Origin: Actinokineospora enzanensis DSM 44649
Lineage (GTDB): Bacteria > Actinomycetota > Actinomycetes > Mycobacteriales > Pseudonocardiaceae
Direction: 5' to 3'
DNA length: 54,791 bases
Assembly: GCF_000374445.1 (NCBI RefSeq)
Contig: NZ_KB894408.1
Coordinates: 1-54,791 of the forward strand
Under the pieces are notes generated by a model, which ran no database searches, was not told where the DNA came from, and saw only the letters and a program-made list of their open reading frames with translations. Made by a program: the position numbers and the translations under genes. Shown one piece after another: positions 1 to 8,133 of the stretch (position 1 is its first letter; the number at the start of each line of letters is the position of its first letter).

Positions 1-359
1 GTGACGATGAACTCGGTCAGGACCTGGTAGACGGTGTCGATGGGGACCTCGGAGAACGGCGGGAGGCCGGTCTCCTCGGCACCACCGAAGTGGTAGGTGA
101 CCCAATCGGAATTGGTGCCGATGGTGGGCACCCAGGTGTTCCAGCCGACTTCCCAGGCCAGGGCGCCCCGGTCCTGATGCACGCCGAGGAGGAGGGAGGG
201 CTGGGTCTCGGAGCCGATGTCGAGGGGGTCGGCCGTGATGGACCAGGACCAGGGGATGGTCACGTGGGAGGTGTAGAGGGCGCGCACCTCGGCCACGAGA
301 TCGCAACCCTCGGGAAGCGCTGCCAGCACGAGGAACCCACGATGCAGGACGGTGGTCAC
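1..359 (-). CDS. Imm1-like immunity protein, 3' end cut by window edge
   Basis: Reading the minus strand from a GTG at 359 gives an open frame to the window edge (119 complete codons). The product has the pattern of Imm1-family immunity proteins: a central strand that measures a stored value (SLLLGVHQ), a Trp-rich middle (WEVGWNTW), a YHFGG step and a closing FSEVPIDTVYQVLTEF segment, where Imm1 members normally carry 'evPl..v..avreF'. Imm1 proteins neutralise secreted or contact-dependent polymorphic toxins, often nucleic-acid deaminases. The start overlaps (GTGA) the stop of a short upstream minus-strand frame, suggesting translational coupling to a gene whose body is not recognisable. Family call by eye; no toxin gene is visible inside the window. 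Confidence 0.5.
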   Translation of the reverse strand, partial: MTTVLHRGFLVLAALPEGCDLVAEVRALYTSHVTIPWSWSITADPLDIGSETQPSLLLGVHQDRGALAWEVGWNTWVPTIGTNSDWVTYHFGGAEETGLPPFSEVPIDTVYQVLTEFIV

Positions 360-1128
360 TTGGCCATTTCCGCATACCAGCCTTCGAAAGGGGCCGCTTC
401 CTGCCAGTCCACCGAGATAGGGCGGGGCCGTGGCCGGGCGCCACAGTAGGTGAACCTGCGCCGCGATGCCTTCGCTTGTCGCCGCCGGAATGGGTGGACC
501 GGCTCCGAGAGGCCACCTTCGGCCGCTCGTCACCGGGCCGGTCTCAGCGGCCGGGCCGGTCTCGGAAATCACGCGTCGGGCGGAATCGGCCGGAGGGCAG
601 GGATCTGGCAGTGACGGGCGGCGGGGGGTGGCAGCCCGGGACCGCTCTTGGTGGGCGGGGCTGCACTTCTTCGGGCGGGCTCCGGGCTGGGCGGTGCTGT
701 GCCGGGGCGACCGGGGTGGAGCGGGGGCTCGGCGGAGGCGGGCTCAGCGGTGTGGTCGGGTGGGCCGGGGCTGCTGGGCGGGGCAGGCGGTGGCGCTTTC
801 GATCTCTTCCCGGGCTTGGCGGATGGGCGGGCCGCGCTCCCGCGTCTCCTGTCCCTCGCGCTCGCACAACCTCAACTCGCAACGAACGACACGCCCGGGA
901 AAGTTCCGTATCCACAGCGCCTGATGGGGTGAATGCACGGCTACCGTCAGTGATCCTGGCGCGGGAATTGATCATGGGCGGCCGCCGGCCCCCCGAACCC
1001 ATTCTGGTCGTGGGCACCGACAATCCCGGCGGGTGCGCGATCTTGCCTGTGGACAGCCTTCTTGGGGCGTGCGGAAACCAGTCCGCCGCCCAGGCCGTCG
1101 AGTGGCCGGGCGGCGGACTGGGTTCCCG
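360..1128. other. gene-poor stretch
   Basis: No convincing gene. Open frames here are Pro/Arg/Gly-rich and overlap in every frame, as expected from very high G+C. On the minus strand a frame open from 529 to 356 ends in the peptide tail WYAEMAK and its stop overlaps the Imm1 start; it has no good start and may be the remnant of an upstream partner. A single DnaA-box-like TGTGGACAG lies at 1048-1056. Confidence 0.5.
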
Positions 1129-2226
1129 TCACTTCCCCAGTATTCGGCGCAAAGCGCCCAAGATCAGTTCCACGCGGTCGGCGCGGGCATTGTGGCCCAT
1201 GAGGCCGATGCGCCAGACCGAACTCGCGAACGCGCCCACGCCTGCGCCGATCTCGATTCCATAGTCGGCCAACAGAGCGGCGCGGGTCTTGGCGGAGTCG
1301 ACCCCATCGGGCACACGGACAGTGGTGAGTTCCGGCAACCGATGGCCTTCGGCGGCGAACAGGCTCAACCCCAAGTCCGCCAAGCCCTCATGCAGCATGC
1401 GACCCGCCGCCTGGTGGCGAGCCCAGACCTCGTCCAGCCCCTCCTCCAGAATGCGCCCCAGGGCAGCATGCAGCGAAGCGATCATGCCGGTCGGCGCCGT
1501 GTGGTGATAGGTCCGCCCACCCGAGGAACCGTCCACATAGGCACCGATCAGGTTCAGATCCAGATACCACGTCGGCGGCCGCTGCACCCGTCGGTCCCAA
1601 GCGCGCGGCGACACCGTGAACGGGGCCAGCCCGGGCGCGACGCCGAGACACTTCTGGGTGCCGGAATAGGCCACATCCACATCCCACGCGTCGACATGGA
1701 CCTCGATGCCTGCCAACGACGTCACGCAATCAGCCAGGACCAGCGCCCGTTCGTCGCGACGATGCACCGCGAGAGACAGCTCCCGCACATCGCTCAGCAC
1801 CCCGGTCGACGTCTCCGCGTGCACGGCCGCGACCAGCGACGGCTCCGGATGTGCGTCCAGCATCCGCTCCACGTCGACCGGTGTGCCCCAGTCGTGGTCG
1901 ACGCGGATGACCTCCCCGCCATAACGGGTGGCCACGTCCACCATGCGTTCACCGAACAGGCCGTTGACGCCGACCACCACGACATCCCCCGGGCGGACGA
2001 AGTTGGCGAACGCCGCCTCCATCCCGATGGATCCCGTGCCGGACAACGGGAGCGTGCGCGTGTTCTCCGTGTCCCACACCCGCCGCAGCCGTACGCACGT
2101 CTCGTCCAGGACGCGCAGGAACTCCGGGTCCAGGTGGCCCAGCAGGGGTGCCGCGACGGCGGCGGTGGCCTCCGGGTACGGGTTGGACGGTCCGGGGCCC
2201 AGCAGCACTCGCTCGACAATCGCCAT
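1129..2226 (-). CDS. class V aminotransferase (alanine-glyoxylate aminotransferase type)
   Basis: The 365-residue product has the fold-type I, class V aminotransferase layout. It opens with the LLGPGPSNPYPEA substrate and PLP entry loop, followed by a GTGSIGMEAA PLP-phosphate loop around residues 63-72, the PLP-N1 Asp in VLADCVTS (near residue 166) and the Schiff-base Lys in SGTQKCLG (near residue 192). Relatives transaminate glyoxylate or pyruvate with alanine, serine or aspartate using pyridoxal phosphate in the cytosol; the actual substrate cannot be read here. An upstream in-frame ATG would add 16 residues, but the family begins at the LLGPGPSNP motif, so the start at 2226 is preferred. 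It follows the SGNH hydrolase by 10 bp on the same strand, suggesting one transcript. Confidence 0.9.
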   Translation of the reverse strand: MAIVERVLLGPGPSNPYPEATAAVAAPLLGHLDPEFLRVLDETCVRLRRVWDTENTRTLPLSGTGSIGMEAAFANFVRPGDVVVVGVNGLFGERMVDVATRYGGEVIRVDHDWGTPVDVERMLDAHPEPSLVAAVHAETSTGVLSDVRELSLAVHRRDERALVLADCVTSLAGIEVHVDAWDVDVAYSGTQKCLGVAPGLAPFTVSPRAWDRRVQRPPTWYLDLNLIGAYVDGSSGGRTYHHTAPTGMIASLHAALGRILEEGLDEVWARHQAAGRMLHEGLADLGLSLFAAEGHRLPELTTVRVPDGVDSAKTRAALLADYGIEIGAGVGAFASSVWRIGLMGHNARADRVELILGALRRILGK

Positions 2227-2236
2227 GGGGAGAACT

Positions 2237-3070
2237 CTACGGACGGGGCGCGGGCTCCGCTTCGAGTTGTCCACAGGGCGCGGGTTCCGGCATTCCGCGC
2301 CACATGATGCTCACCGCGTACGGCACCAGGTCACGTCCGCGCCGCCACAGCCAGGGGATGCCCTTGATCACCAGCCACGCGAAGTGCGCGAGTGGTCCCG
2401 CGTTCAGCCCGCCCTGGCACTCCAGGCTCACCGGTGTCGGTACGACGCAACCGCGCGCGGCCAACAGTTCCGAGAAGCCGCGCGCCAGTAACCGGTGTCC
2501 CAGTTCGGATGGGTGCAACCGGTCCACGCTCCACGTGGTCACCTCGTACGCGCCCGGCAGTGTGTCCAGGTCCAGGCAGGGCGCTCCGGTGTCGGCCACC
2601 ACCGCGTCGATCACCTGGTTCAGGCGGTCGATACGGGTGCGCAGCGCTCGGCGCAGGGAGGCGGGCATGCGGAACACGCGCGCGTGGTCGTGGTAGCGGG
2701 CGAGTAGTACCACGGTGCCCGCGTCGTTGAGGGTGTTCACGATGTGGGTCAGGTCGGCCCGCATGGTCACCGGGTCGAAGTCCGAGCGCAGGGTGTCGTT
2801 CATGCCCGCGATCAGCAGCGCGGCCTCGGGGCGGGCCGCGAGTGCGTCGGGCAGTTGGGTTCTGCGGACGTCGGCCAGTCGTGCGCCGGTGCCTGCGACG
2901 TTGTGGACGCGGGCGCCCAGTGCCGTACCCAGCAGTGGGCCGACGCCGCGCCAGCCGCCGGGGACCGGGTCGCCCAGTCCCACTGTGGTCGAGTCGCCGA
3001 GCACCGCGAGGGTGGCTGCGGTCCACCCGGCGCTCGGTGCCTGTTCGCGTTCGATCCCCACCGCGGTCAC
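2237..3070 (-). CDS. SGNH/GDSL-type hydrolase
   Basis: The 277-residue product carries the SGNH hydrolase blocks in order: GDST with the nucleophilic Ser (about residue 26), a Gly in the NVAGTGARL block, GMND with the oxyanion Asn, and DRLHPSELGH with the catalytic Asp and His near the end of the domain. These enzymes cleave esters of lipids or acetylated sugars. There is no signal peptide, so it probably acts in the cytoplasm or on intracellular lipids. The region after about residue 200 (FAWLVIKGIPWLWRRGRDLVPYAVS) is amphipathic and common in actinobacterial members. It lies 10 bp upstream of the class V aminotransferase on the same strand. The substrate is unknown. Confidence 0.85.
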   Translation of the reverse strand: MTAVGIEREQAPSAGWTAATLAVLGDSTTVGLGDPVPGGWRGVGPLLGTALGARVHNVAGTGARLADVRRTQLPDALAARPEAALLIAGMNDTLRSDFDPVTMRADLTHIVNTLNDAGTVVLLARYHDHARVFRMPASLRRALRTRIDRLNQVIDAVVADTGAPCLDLDTLPGAYEVTTWSVDRLHPSELGHRLLARGFSELLAARGCVVPTPVSLECQGGLNAGPLAHFAWLVIKGIPWLWRRGRDLVPYAVSIMWRGMPEPAPCGQLEAEPAPRP

Positions 3071-3151
3071 GGGTCAACCATGCGGCGCACGGGCTCACCG
3101 GCGGTGAGATCCCGGTGTCGTGGCGGGGTCGGACCGGCGAAGTCTTCGGAT

Positions 3152-4390
3152 CTAGTCGAACGCCGGGTAGAGCGGCAGCGAACGCTCGCCGAACCGAGCC
3201 GTGAGCGCCGTGACAACGGCCTCCGCGTGCGCGCCGACCGCGGCCGCCCCGGGCACCGACCGGGCCCGTCGGGCCGCCGCGGCCAGGCCGGACCACCGGG
3301 CCACCAGCACGTCGGCCTGGTGCGGGCGGGCGACCGCGCCGCCGGAGCCGAGCTGGTCGACGTCCGGGACGGTGAGGAACTGCCAGGTGGTCAGCCACAC
3401 CCAGAACAGCTGGGCGTCCAGCAGCCGGGGCAGCAGCACCGCGTCGTCGTCGAGGTCCGGCCACATGACCCGGACCTCGGCGCGCCAGGCGGCGAGCATG
3501 GCGTCGGTCATGCCGGGCGGCAGCGCGTAAGCGCACCAGCAGGAGGGGAACGGGACGGTCAGGTAGGCCGCGTCGAACATCATGTTCCGCACGCAGCCGC
3601 CCTCGAAGTCGAGGAAGCGCACGCCGCGGTTGGTGATGAGGTTGTTGTCCGGGCAGGAGTCGGACGGGCTGAACGCGCGGTGCCGGGCCGTGTCCAGCAG
3701 CGCCAACGTCTGTGCGGCCGCCGCGCGGGCCTCCTCCGGCGTGTCCACGCCGTACTCCGTCTGGAGTAACAGCGGCAGCGCGGCGATGGCGACGGGACCG
3801 TCGACGGTCAGCGGGTCCTTCGACCTGGGCGGGCTCAGCCTGCGCAGCAACGCGTCGAAGTCGGCCTCGCGGCCCGCGGTGGAGGCGTGCAGCTTGCCCA
3901 GCGACCGCGCCCAGGACAGCAGCGCGCCCTCGGCCACCCGGGCGTCGTCGCCGTGCAGCTTCTCGGCGAGGGTCGGCGCGCGGCCCAGATCCTCCATGAC
4001 CAGCAGGCTTGTGCCGCTGTCGTGCGCGAACAGCTCCGGGCACATGCGGTCCTCGGCGGCGAGGGCGGTGAACAGCTGATAGCTGACCGCCTCGCGCACC
4101 CAGTTGTCGCGCGGGCCAGCGCCGGTGGGTCTGACGTAGCGCTTGACCGCGAGCGTGCGCGGTAGGGAGAACGGGCTGGCCGCGACCTTGACCCGGAGCA
4201 CGATGGAGCGCTCGCTGCCCCCGAGGTCCTCGGGTTCGGCGAGTCGGATGCGCGCGCCGAAGCGCTTGCTGAGCACGGACTCGGCGGCCACGACGGTCGC
4301 CAACACCTCCGCGCTCGCGGGCTGTTCGGACTCGCCGGTGCCGTCCGCTTCGCCGGTGTCCGGCGGATCGGCGGCGATCTCCACACTCAT
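3152..4390 (-). CDS. phosphotransferase (APH/choline-kinase-like fold)
   Basis: The 412-residue product looks like an aminoglycoside-phosphotransferase-fold kinase. It has an N-lobe with LAVKRYV carrying the ATP-binding Lys, a hinge at SLLVMEDLG, a Brenner-type catalytic loop in modified form (SPSDSCPDNNL, where most members have H.D...N) and a metal-binding FLDFEGG in place of the usual DFG/DWE. The catalytic loop has Ser where the family usually has His, but the following Asp and Asn pair is kept, so activity is plausible. ATG at 4390 directly abuts an AGAGGAG; the GTG two codons later has better spacing, so either start is possible. The 380-bp upstream region holds a LacI-type operator-like palindrome. 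Substrate unknown. Confidence 0.8.
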   Translation of the reverse strand: MSVEIAADPPDTGEADGTGESEQPASAEVLATVVAAESVLSKRFGARIRLAEPEDLGGSERSIVLRVKVAASPFSLPRTLAVKRYVRPTGAGPRDNWVREAVSYQLFTALAAEDRMCPELFAHDSGTSLLVMEDLGRAPTLAEKLHGDDARVAEGALLSWARSLGKLHASTAGREADFDALLRRLSPPRSKDPLTVDGPVAIAALPLLLQTEYGVDTPEEARAAAAQTLALLDTARHRAFSPSDSCPDNNLITNRGVRFLDFEGGCVRNMMFDAAYLTVPFPSCWCAYALPPGMTDAMLAAWRAEVRVMWPDLDDDAVLLPRLLDAQLFWVWLTTWQFLTVPDVDQLGSGGAVARPHQADVLVARWSGLAAAARRARSVPGAAAVGAHAEAVVTALTARFGERSLPLYPAFD

Positions 4391-4675
4391 CTCCTCTGAC
4401 CCTACTCCCGATCGTAGGGGGCCGGACCCGGCCCAGTCAGCACTCTCGCCCGGAAAGACCGTAGCCGCCATGCCCGGCGGGTACGCGGACGTGGTCGACA
4501 AATCACGATGTCGGCCATGTTTCAGGTATAGGACCCACCGAAGGGTTCCCGCTCCGCGCGCGGGTCAACCCCGGAAATGGGCCCGAATTCCGTCACCGTC
4601 CGCGTCGAGCCGATCACCGCGTGGATATTCTGCCGCGAACCGCCGGGTCCGAAAACCTTTCTCGTTCCTCGGGAT

Positions 4676-4689
4676 CGGGAGCGCTCCCG
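4676..4689. promoter_or_regulatory. CebR/LacI-family operator-like palindrome
   Basis: CGGGAGCGCTCCCG is a perfect palindrome matching 12 of 14 positions of the Streptomyces CebR box TGGGAGCGCTCCCA. It lies about 290 bp upstream of the phosphotransferase start, between that gene and the aspS terminator. Binding by a LacI-family regulator is inference from the motif. Confidence 0.4.
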
Positions 4690-4712
4690 GCAATCTCGCG
4701 GACACACACGCG

Positions 4713-4750
4713 CACCGGGCGCGACACGTGTGCTCGTGTCGCGCCCGGTG
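4713..4750. terminator. strong hairpin terminator downstream of aspS
   Basis: A 16-bp perfect stem (4713-4728 with 4735-4750) closes a 6-nt loop 19 bp after the aspS stop; flanking alternating CA/TG tracts could extend it. It has no long U tract on the minus strand, as is usual for actinobacterial terminators. Confidence 0.8.
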
Positions 4751-4768
4751 TGTGTGTTGCGGAGAGGC

Positions 4769-6559
4769 TCAGCCCGCGGCCGGTGCGTCCTTGGCAGGCT
4801 TGAAGTCGACGCCCGCCTCCTTGCGCTGTTCGGCCGTGATCGGCGCGGGGGCGCTCGTCAGCGGGTCGAAACCGCCGCCGGTCTTGGGGAACGCGATGAC
4901 CTCGCGGATCGAGGTCTCCCCCGCCAGCAGCATGACGATGCGGTCCCAGCCGAAGGCGATGCCGCCGTGCGGGGGCGGGCCGTAGGCGAACGCGTCGAGC
5001 AGGAAGCCGAACTTCTCCTGCGCCTCCTCCGCGCCGAGGCCCATCAGCGCGAACACCCTCTCCTGCACGTCCTTGCGGTGGATACGGATCGAGCCGCCGC
5101 CGATCTCGTTGCCGTTGCAGACCAGGTCGTAGGCGTAGGCCAGCGCGTTGCCCGGGTCCTCCTCCAGCCGGTCGACCCACTCCGGGGTCGGCGAGGTGAA
5201 GGCGTGGTGCAGGGCGGTCCACCGGCCGCCGCCGACGGCCACGTCACCGGCGCTCTGCGCGGCGGCGGCCTCCTCGAACATCGGGAAGTCGACGACCCAG
5301 ACGAAGCCCCACGCGGACTCGTCGATGAGCCCGCAGCGGCGGCCGATCTCCAGCCGGGCCGCGCCGAGCAGGGCCCGCGCGTCGTCCGGCCTGCCCGCGG
5401 CGAAGAACACGCAGTCGCCCGGTTCGGCGCCCGCGGCCTTGGCCAGGCCGTCGCGCTCGGTCTCGGACAGGTTCTTGGCGACCGGGCCGCCGAGCGTGCC
5501 GTCCTCGCCGACCAGCACGTAGGCCAGGCCCTTGTGGCCGCGCTGCTTGGCGAACTCCTGCCAGGCGTCGAGCTGCTTGCGCGGCTGGCTCGCGCCGCCG
5601 GGCATCACGACCGCGCCGACGTACGGGGCCTGGAAGACCCGGAACGGGGTGTCGGCGAAGTACTCGGTCAGCTCGGTCAGCTCGACACCGAAGCGGGTGT
5701 CGGGCTTGTCGGAGCCGTAGCGGGACATGGCCTCGGCGTAGGGCAGCCGCGGGATGGGCAGCGGGATCTCGTGCCCGGCCAGGTCGCGCCAGAGCGCGGC
5801 CATGATCCGCTCGCCGAGCGCGATCACGTCGTCCTGCTCGACGAAGCTCAGCTCGATGTCGAGCTGGGTGAACTCGGGCTGGCGGTCGGCGCGGAAGTCC
5901 TCGTCCCGGTAGCAGCGGGCGATCTGGTAGTAGCGCTCCAGGCCGCCGACCATCAGCAGCTGCTTGAACAGCTGCGGCGACTGCGGCAGCGCGTACCAGG
6001 AACCCGGCCGCAGCCGCGCGGGCACGACGAAGTCGCGGGCGCCCTCGGGGGTGGAGCGGGTGAGCGTGGGGGTCTCGATCTCCAGGAACCGCTCGGCGTG
6101 CAGCACCTCGCGGGCGATCCGGTTGGCCTCGCTGCGCATCCGCATGGCCGCCGCGGGCGCGGTGCGGCGCAGATCGAGGTAACGGTGGCGGAGGCGGACC
6201 TCGTCGCCCACGGTCAGGTGGTCGTCGAGCGGGAACGGCAACGGAGCGGCTTCGCTCAGTACGTCCAATCCGGTGGCGAGTACCTCGATCGCCCCAGTAG
6301 GGATGTCGGGGTTGTCGTTCCCAGTCGGGCGGGTAGCGACTTCGCCGACGACCTTCACACAGAACTCCGCGCGCAGCCGGTGCGCGCGCTCGGCCATCTC
6401 GCCCTCGCGGAACACGACCTGGGATACCCCGGACCCGTCGCGCAGGTCGATGAAGATCACACCGCCGTGATCGCGCCTGCGCGCGACCCACCCGGTGAGG
6501 GTGACGGTCTGCCCGGCGTGCTCGGCGCGGAGGGTCCCGGCCTCGTGCGTGCGGATCAC
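4769..6559 (-). CDS. aspS: aspartyl-tRNA synthetase
   Basis: A 596-residue class II aminoacyl-tRNA synthetase of bacterial type. It has an N-terminal OB-fold anticodon domain ([19 protein letters not shown] near residue 25), motif 1 region after RHRYLDLRR, motif 2 around [17 protein letters not shown] followed by [10 protein letters not shown], a long bacterial insertion (GAD) domain in the middle, and motif 3 [13 protein letters not shown] near the C-terminus. It charges tRNA-Asp; many actinobacterial members are non-discriminating and also charge tRNA-Asn for GatCAB. The GTG at 6559 is chosen because AGGAGA sits about 9 nt upstream and the family starts with the '[11 protein letters not shown]' sequence. 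The frame is open 69 codons further upstream but that part is not AspRS-like. A strong hairpin follows the stop. Confidence 0.97.
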   Translation of the reverse strand: MIRTHEAGTLRAEHAGQTVTLTGWVARRRDHGGVIFIDLRDGSGVSQVVFREGEMAERAHRLRAEFCVKVVGEVATRPTGNDNPDIPTGAIEVLATGLDVLSEAAPLPFPLDDHLTVGDEVRLRHRYLDLRRTAPAAAMRMRSEANRIAREVLHAERFLEIETPTLTRSTPEGARDFVVPARLRPGSWYALPQSPQLFKQLLMVGGLERYYQIARCYRDEDFRADRQPEFTQLDIELSFVEQDDVIALGERIMAALWRDLAGHEIPLPIPRLPYAEAMSRYGSDKPDTRFGVELTELTEYFADTPFRVFQAPYVGAVVMPGGASQPRKQLDAWQEFAKQRGHKGLAYVLVGEDGTLGGPVAKNLSETERDGLAKAAGAEPGDCVFFAAGRPDDARALLGAARLEIGRRCGLIDESAWGFVWVVDFPMFEEAAAAQSAGDVAVGGGRWTALHHAFTSPTPEWVDRLEEDPGNALAYAYDLVCNGNEIGGGSIRIHRKDVQERVFALMGLGAEEAQEKFGFLLDAFAYGPPPHGGIAFGWDRIVMLLAGETSIREVIAFPKTGGGFDPLTSAPAPITAEQRKEAGVDFKPAKDAPAAG

Positions 6560-6899
6560 GGCTCGCGTTCTCCTGTCCAGATCATGGGATAGTGCGTGGG
6601 ATCGGGAACTTTCCTGCCCACGCCGTGTCGGCAAGGCTAACCAACCGCGAGGGGTCGCCGCCCGGCAGGTTTGCGCCGCCCCCCGACCTGGTGAGACGTG
6701 TGTGAACGACCGGGAAACAGGTGAACCCTTTGGCGGTGGATCATGGACCGATCGGTCGCATAGCACCGGGTACGTTCAGGCTATCCGGTGACAACAGGCA
6801 GCGAACCGGTTACCCATGAATTAACACTGAAGCTTCCCAGCGGGGCCCCCCGGACGTAATGTGACCGTCAGGGCGTAAGGGGTAACCCAGGGAGTGAAC
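6560..6899. other. divergent intergenic region, 340 bp
   Basis: Region between the divergently transcribed aspS and the HTH gene at 6900; it must hold both promoters. I could not place convincing -35/-10 boxes, and no gene or repeat is evident. Confidence 0.4.
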
Positions 6900-7889
6900 A
6901 TGGGTAGCGGTATCACCCGCGAGCCAGTTCGTGAGCTTCACCAGAACGGGAGTGTTCGCCATGCGTTGACCGCCGAGCAGCCGGAGACGCTCGCGGCCGA
7001 CGCGTTCCCCACCGCGCTGAGGTCCGCGATCCAGGCGAGTGGACTGAGCCTGGACCGCATCCAGTACCGGCTTCGCGCCCGCGGGGTCTCGATCAGCGTC
7101 ACCGCGTTGAGCTACTGGCAGTCCGGCCGCCGCAGGCCGGAGCGGGCGGAGTCGTTGGCCGCCCTCGGCCACCTGGAGGACGTCCTCGGGGTGCCCACCG
7201 GCTCGTTGATCGCCCTGCTCGGCCCGCCGCGGCCGCGCGGGCGGGTCAACCGGGAGTCCACCCGGCTGACCATGGAGGCGTTGTGGGGCAACAGCGAGCC
7301 CGTCTCGCACCTGCTCAAGCGCATCGACTTCACCACCGACGCCGCGCTGACCAAGCTCAGCCAGCACGACAAGATGGAGATCGCCGTCGACCGCGGCGAG
7401 AAGGCCCTCAACATCCGCCAGGTATTCCGCGCCGAACGCGATGGGGCCGACCGCACGCTGATGGTCTACGACCTGGAGGTGCCCGGCAGACCGTTCCCCG
7501 AGATCGTCGCGGGCGACACCTGCCGGATCGGCCGGGTCGCCCAGGACCCCGCGGCGGGCCTGGTGGCCGCGGAGATCCTGCTTGACCAGCCGTTGAGCCG
7601 GGGCGAGACGACGATCGTCGACTACGTCCTGCGCCACCCGGGACCCCCGTACTCGCGCGGTGACGACAGTTACTGCCGCAAGTTCCCCGGGCCGGTGCGC
7701 GAGTTCGTGCTGGAGCTCCGGTTCGACCCGCGGGCGCTGCCCGCGTACCTGGAGCAGTACACGGTCGACATGGACGACCAGGTGACGAACCGGCGCAAGC
7801 TGGACGTCACGTTGGACGGCAAGGCGCACGCGGTGGCCCTGGACTTCGGTCCCGGGATCCTCTGCGCGCGATGGGAGTGGCCGGACTAG
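6900..7889 (+). CDS. HTH (XRE-like) DNA-binding protein
   Basis: A 329-residue protein with an XRE-type helix-turn-helix in the N-terminal third: LRSAIQASGLSLDRIQYRLRARGVSIS followed by the recognition-helix segment ALSYWQSGRRRPE and a LEDVLGVPTGSL tail (about residues 40-110). The rest (about residues 120-329) is a mixed domain with no motif I recognise. Such proteins are frequent in Pseudonocardiaceae and are presumed regulators. ATG at 6900 is preferred to a GTG at 6894 because GGGAG lies 5 nt upstream. It is divergent from aspS and followed by a hairpin at 8050. Ligand and target genes are not visible. Confidence 0.8.
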   Translation: MGSGITREPVRELHQNGSVRHALTAEQPETLAADAFPTALRSAIQASGLSLDRIQYRLRARGVSISVTALSYWQSGRRRPERAESLAALGHLEDVLGVPTGSLIALLGPPRPRGRVNRESTRLTMEALWGNSEPVSHLLKRIDFTTDAALTKLSQHDKMEIAVDRGEKALNIRQVFRAERDGADRTLMVYDLEVPGRPFPEIVAGDTCRIGRVAQDPAAGLVAAEILLDQPLSRGETTIVDYVLRHPGPPYSRGDDSYCRKFPGPVREFVLELRFDPRALPAYLEQYTVDMDDQVTNRRKLDVTLDGKAHAVALDFGPGILCARWEWPD

Positions 7890-8049
7890 TAGTACAGTCC
7901 TCCTCCCGCACGACCTATCGGTCACGGTTCAGGGTGCAAGACAGCCGCGCCGACGCGCCGCGGTGCTGATCCCGTCCCAGGGACGGCACCGGGCGCGGCG
8001 GTCGGGCTGACAACAGAACACCGGTGGTGTGCCCGGCGGGCAAACCGCG

Positions 8050-8069
8050 CCGGACCGGAAACGGTCCGG
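8050..8069. terminator. GAAA-loop hairpin between convergent genes
   Basis: An 8-bp stem, CCGGACCG (8050-8057) with CGGTCCGG (8062-8069), closed by a GAAA tetraloop. It lies between the HTH gene (+) and the siroheme/B12 gene (-), which converge, so it may terminate both. Confidence 0.55.
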
Positions 8070-8133
8070 GCTCGGCAGGCGATACCACCAGCAGCGGCGA
8101 CACCGCCCCGATCGGTGCCGTGTGGTTGCCCTG

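Larger units (their letters stand above)
4391..4768. other. intergenic region, 378 bp
   Basis: Intergenic region between the phosphotransferase start and the aspS stop, both on the minus strand. It contains the aspS terminator hairpin (4713-4750) and a perfect 14-bp palindrome at 4676-4689. I see no gene. Confidence 0.6.

Noticed and set aside
466..1264. Plus-strand coding frames in the gene-poor region
   Set aside because: They are Gly/Arg/Pro-rich, overlap others in several frames and match no family; this is expected from very high G+C.
4143..6592. Long plus-strand frame antisense to aspS
   Set aside because: It mirrors aspS codon usage; long antisense open frames are routine in this base composition, and it matches no family.
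7890..8133. Cobalamin riboswitch beside cobA
   Set aside because: The stretch is rich in short hairpins and lies next to a B12 gene, but it is downstream of cobA, lacks the conserved B12-box core, and the clear hairpin at 8050-8069 looks like a terminator.
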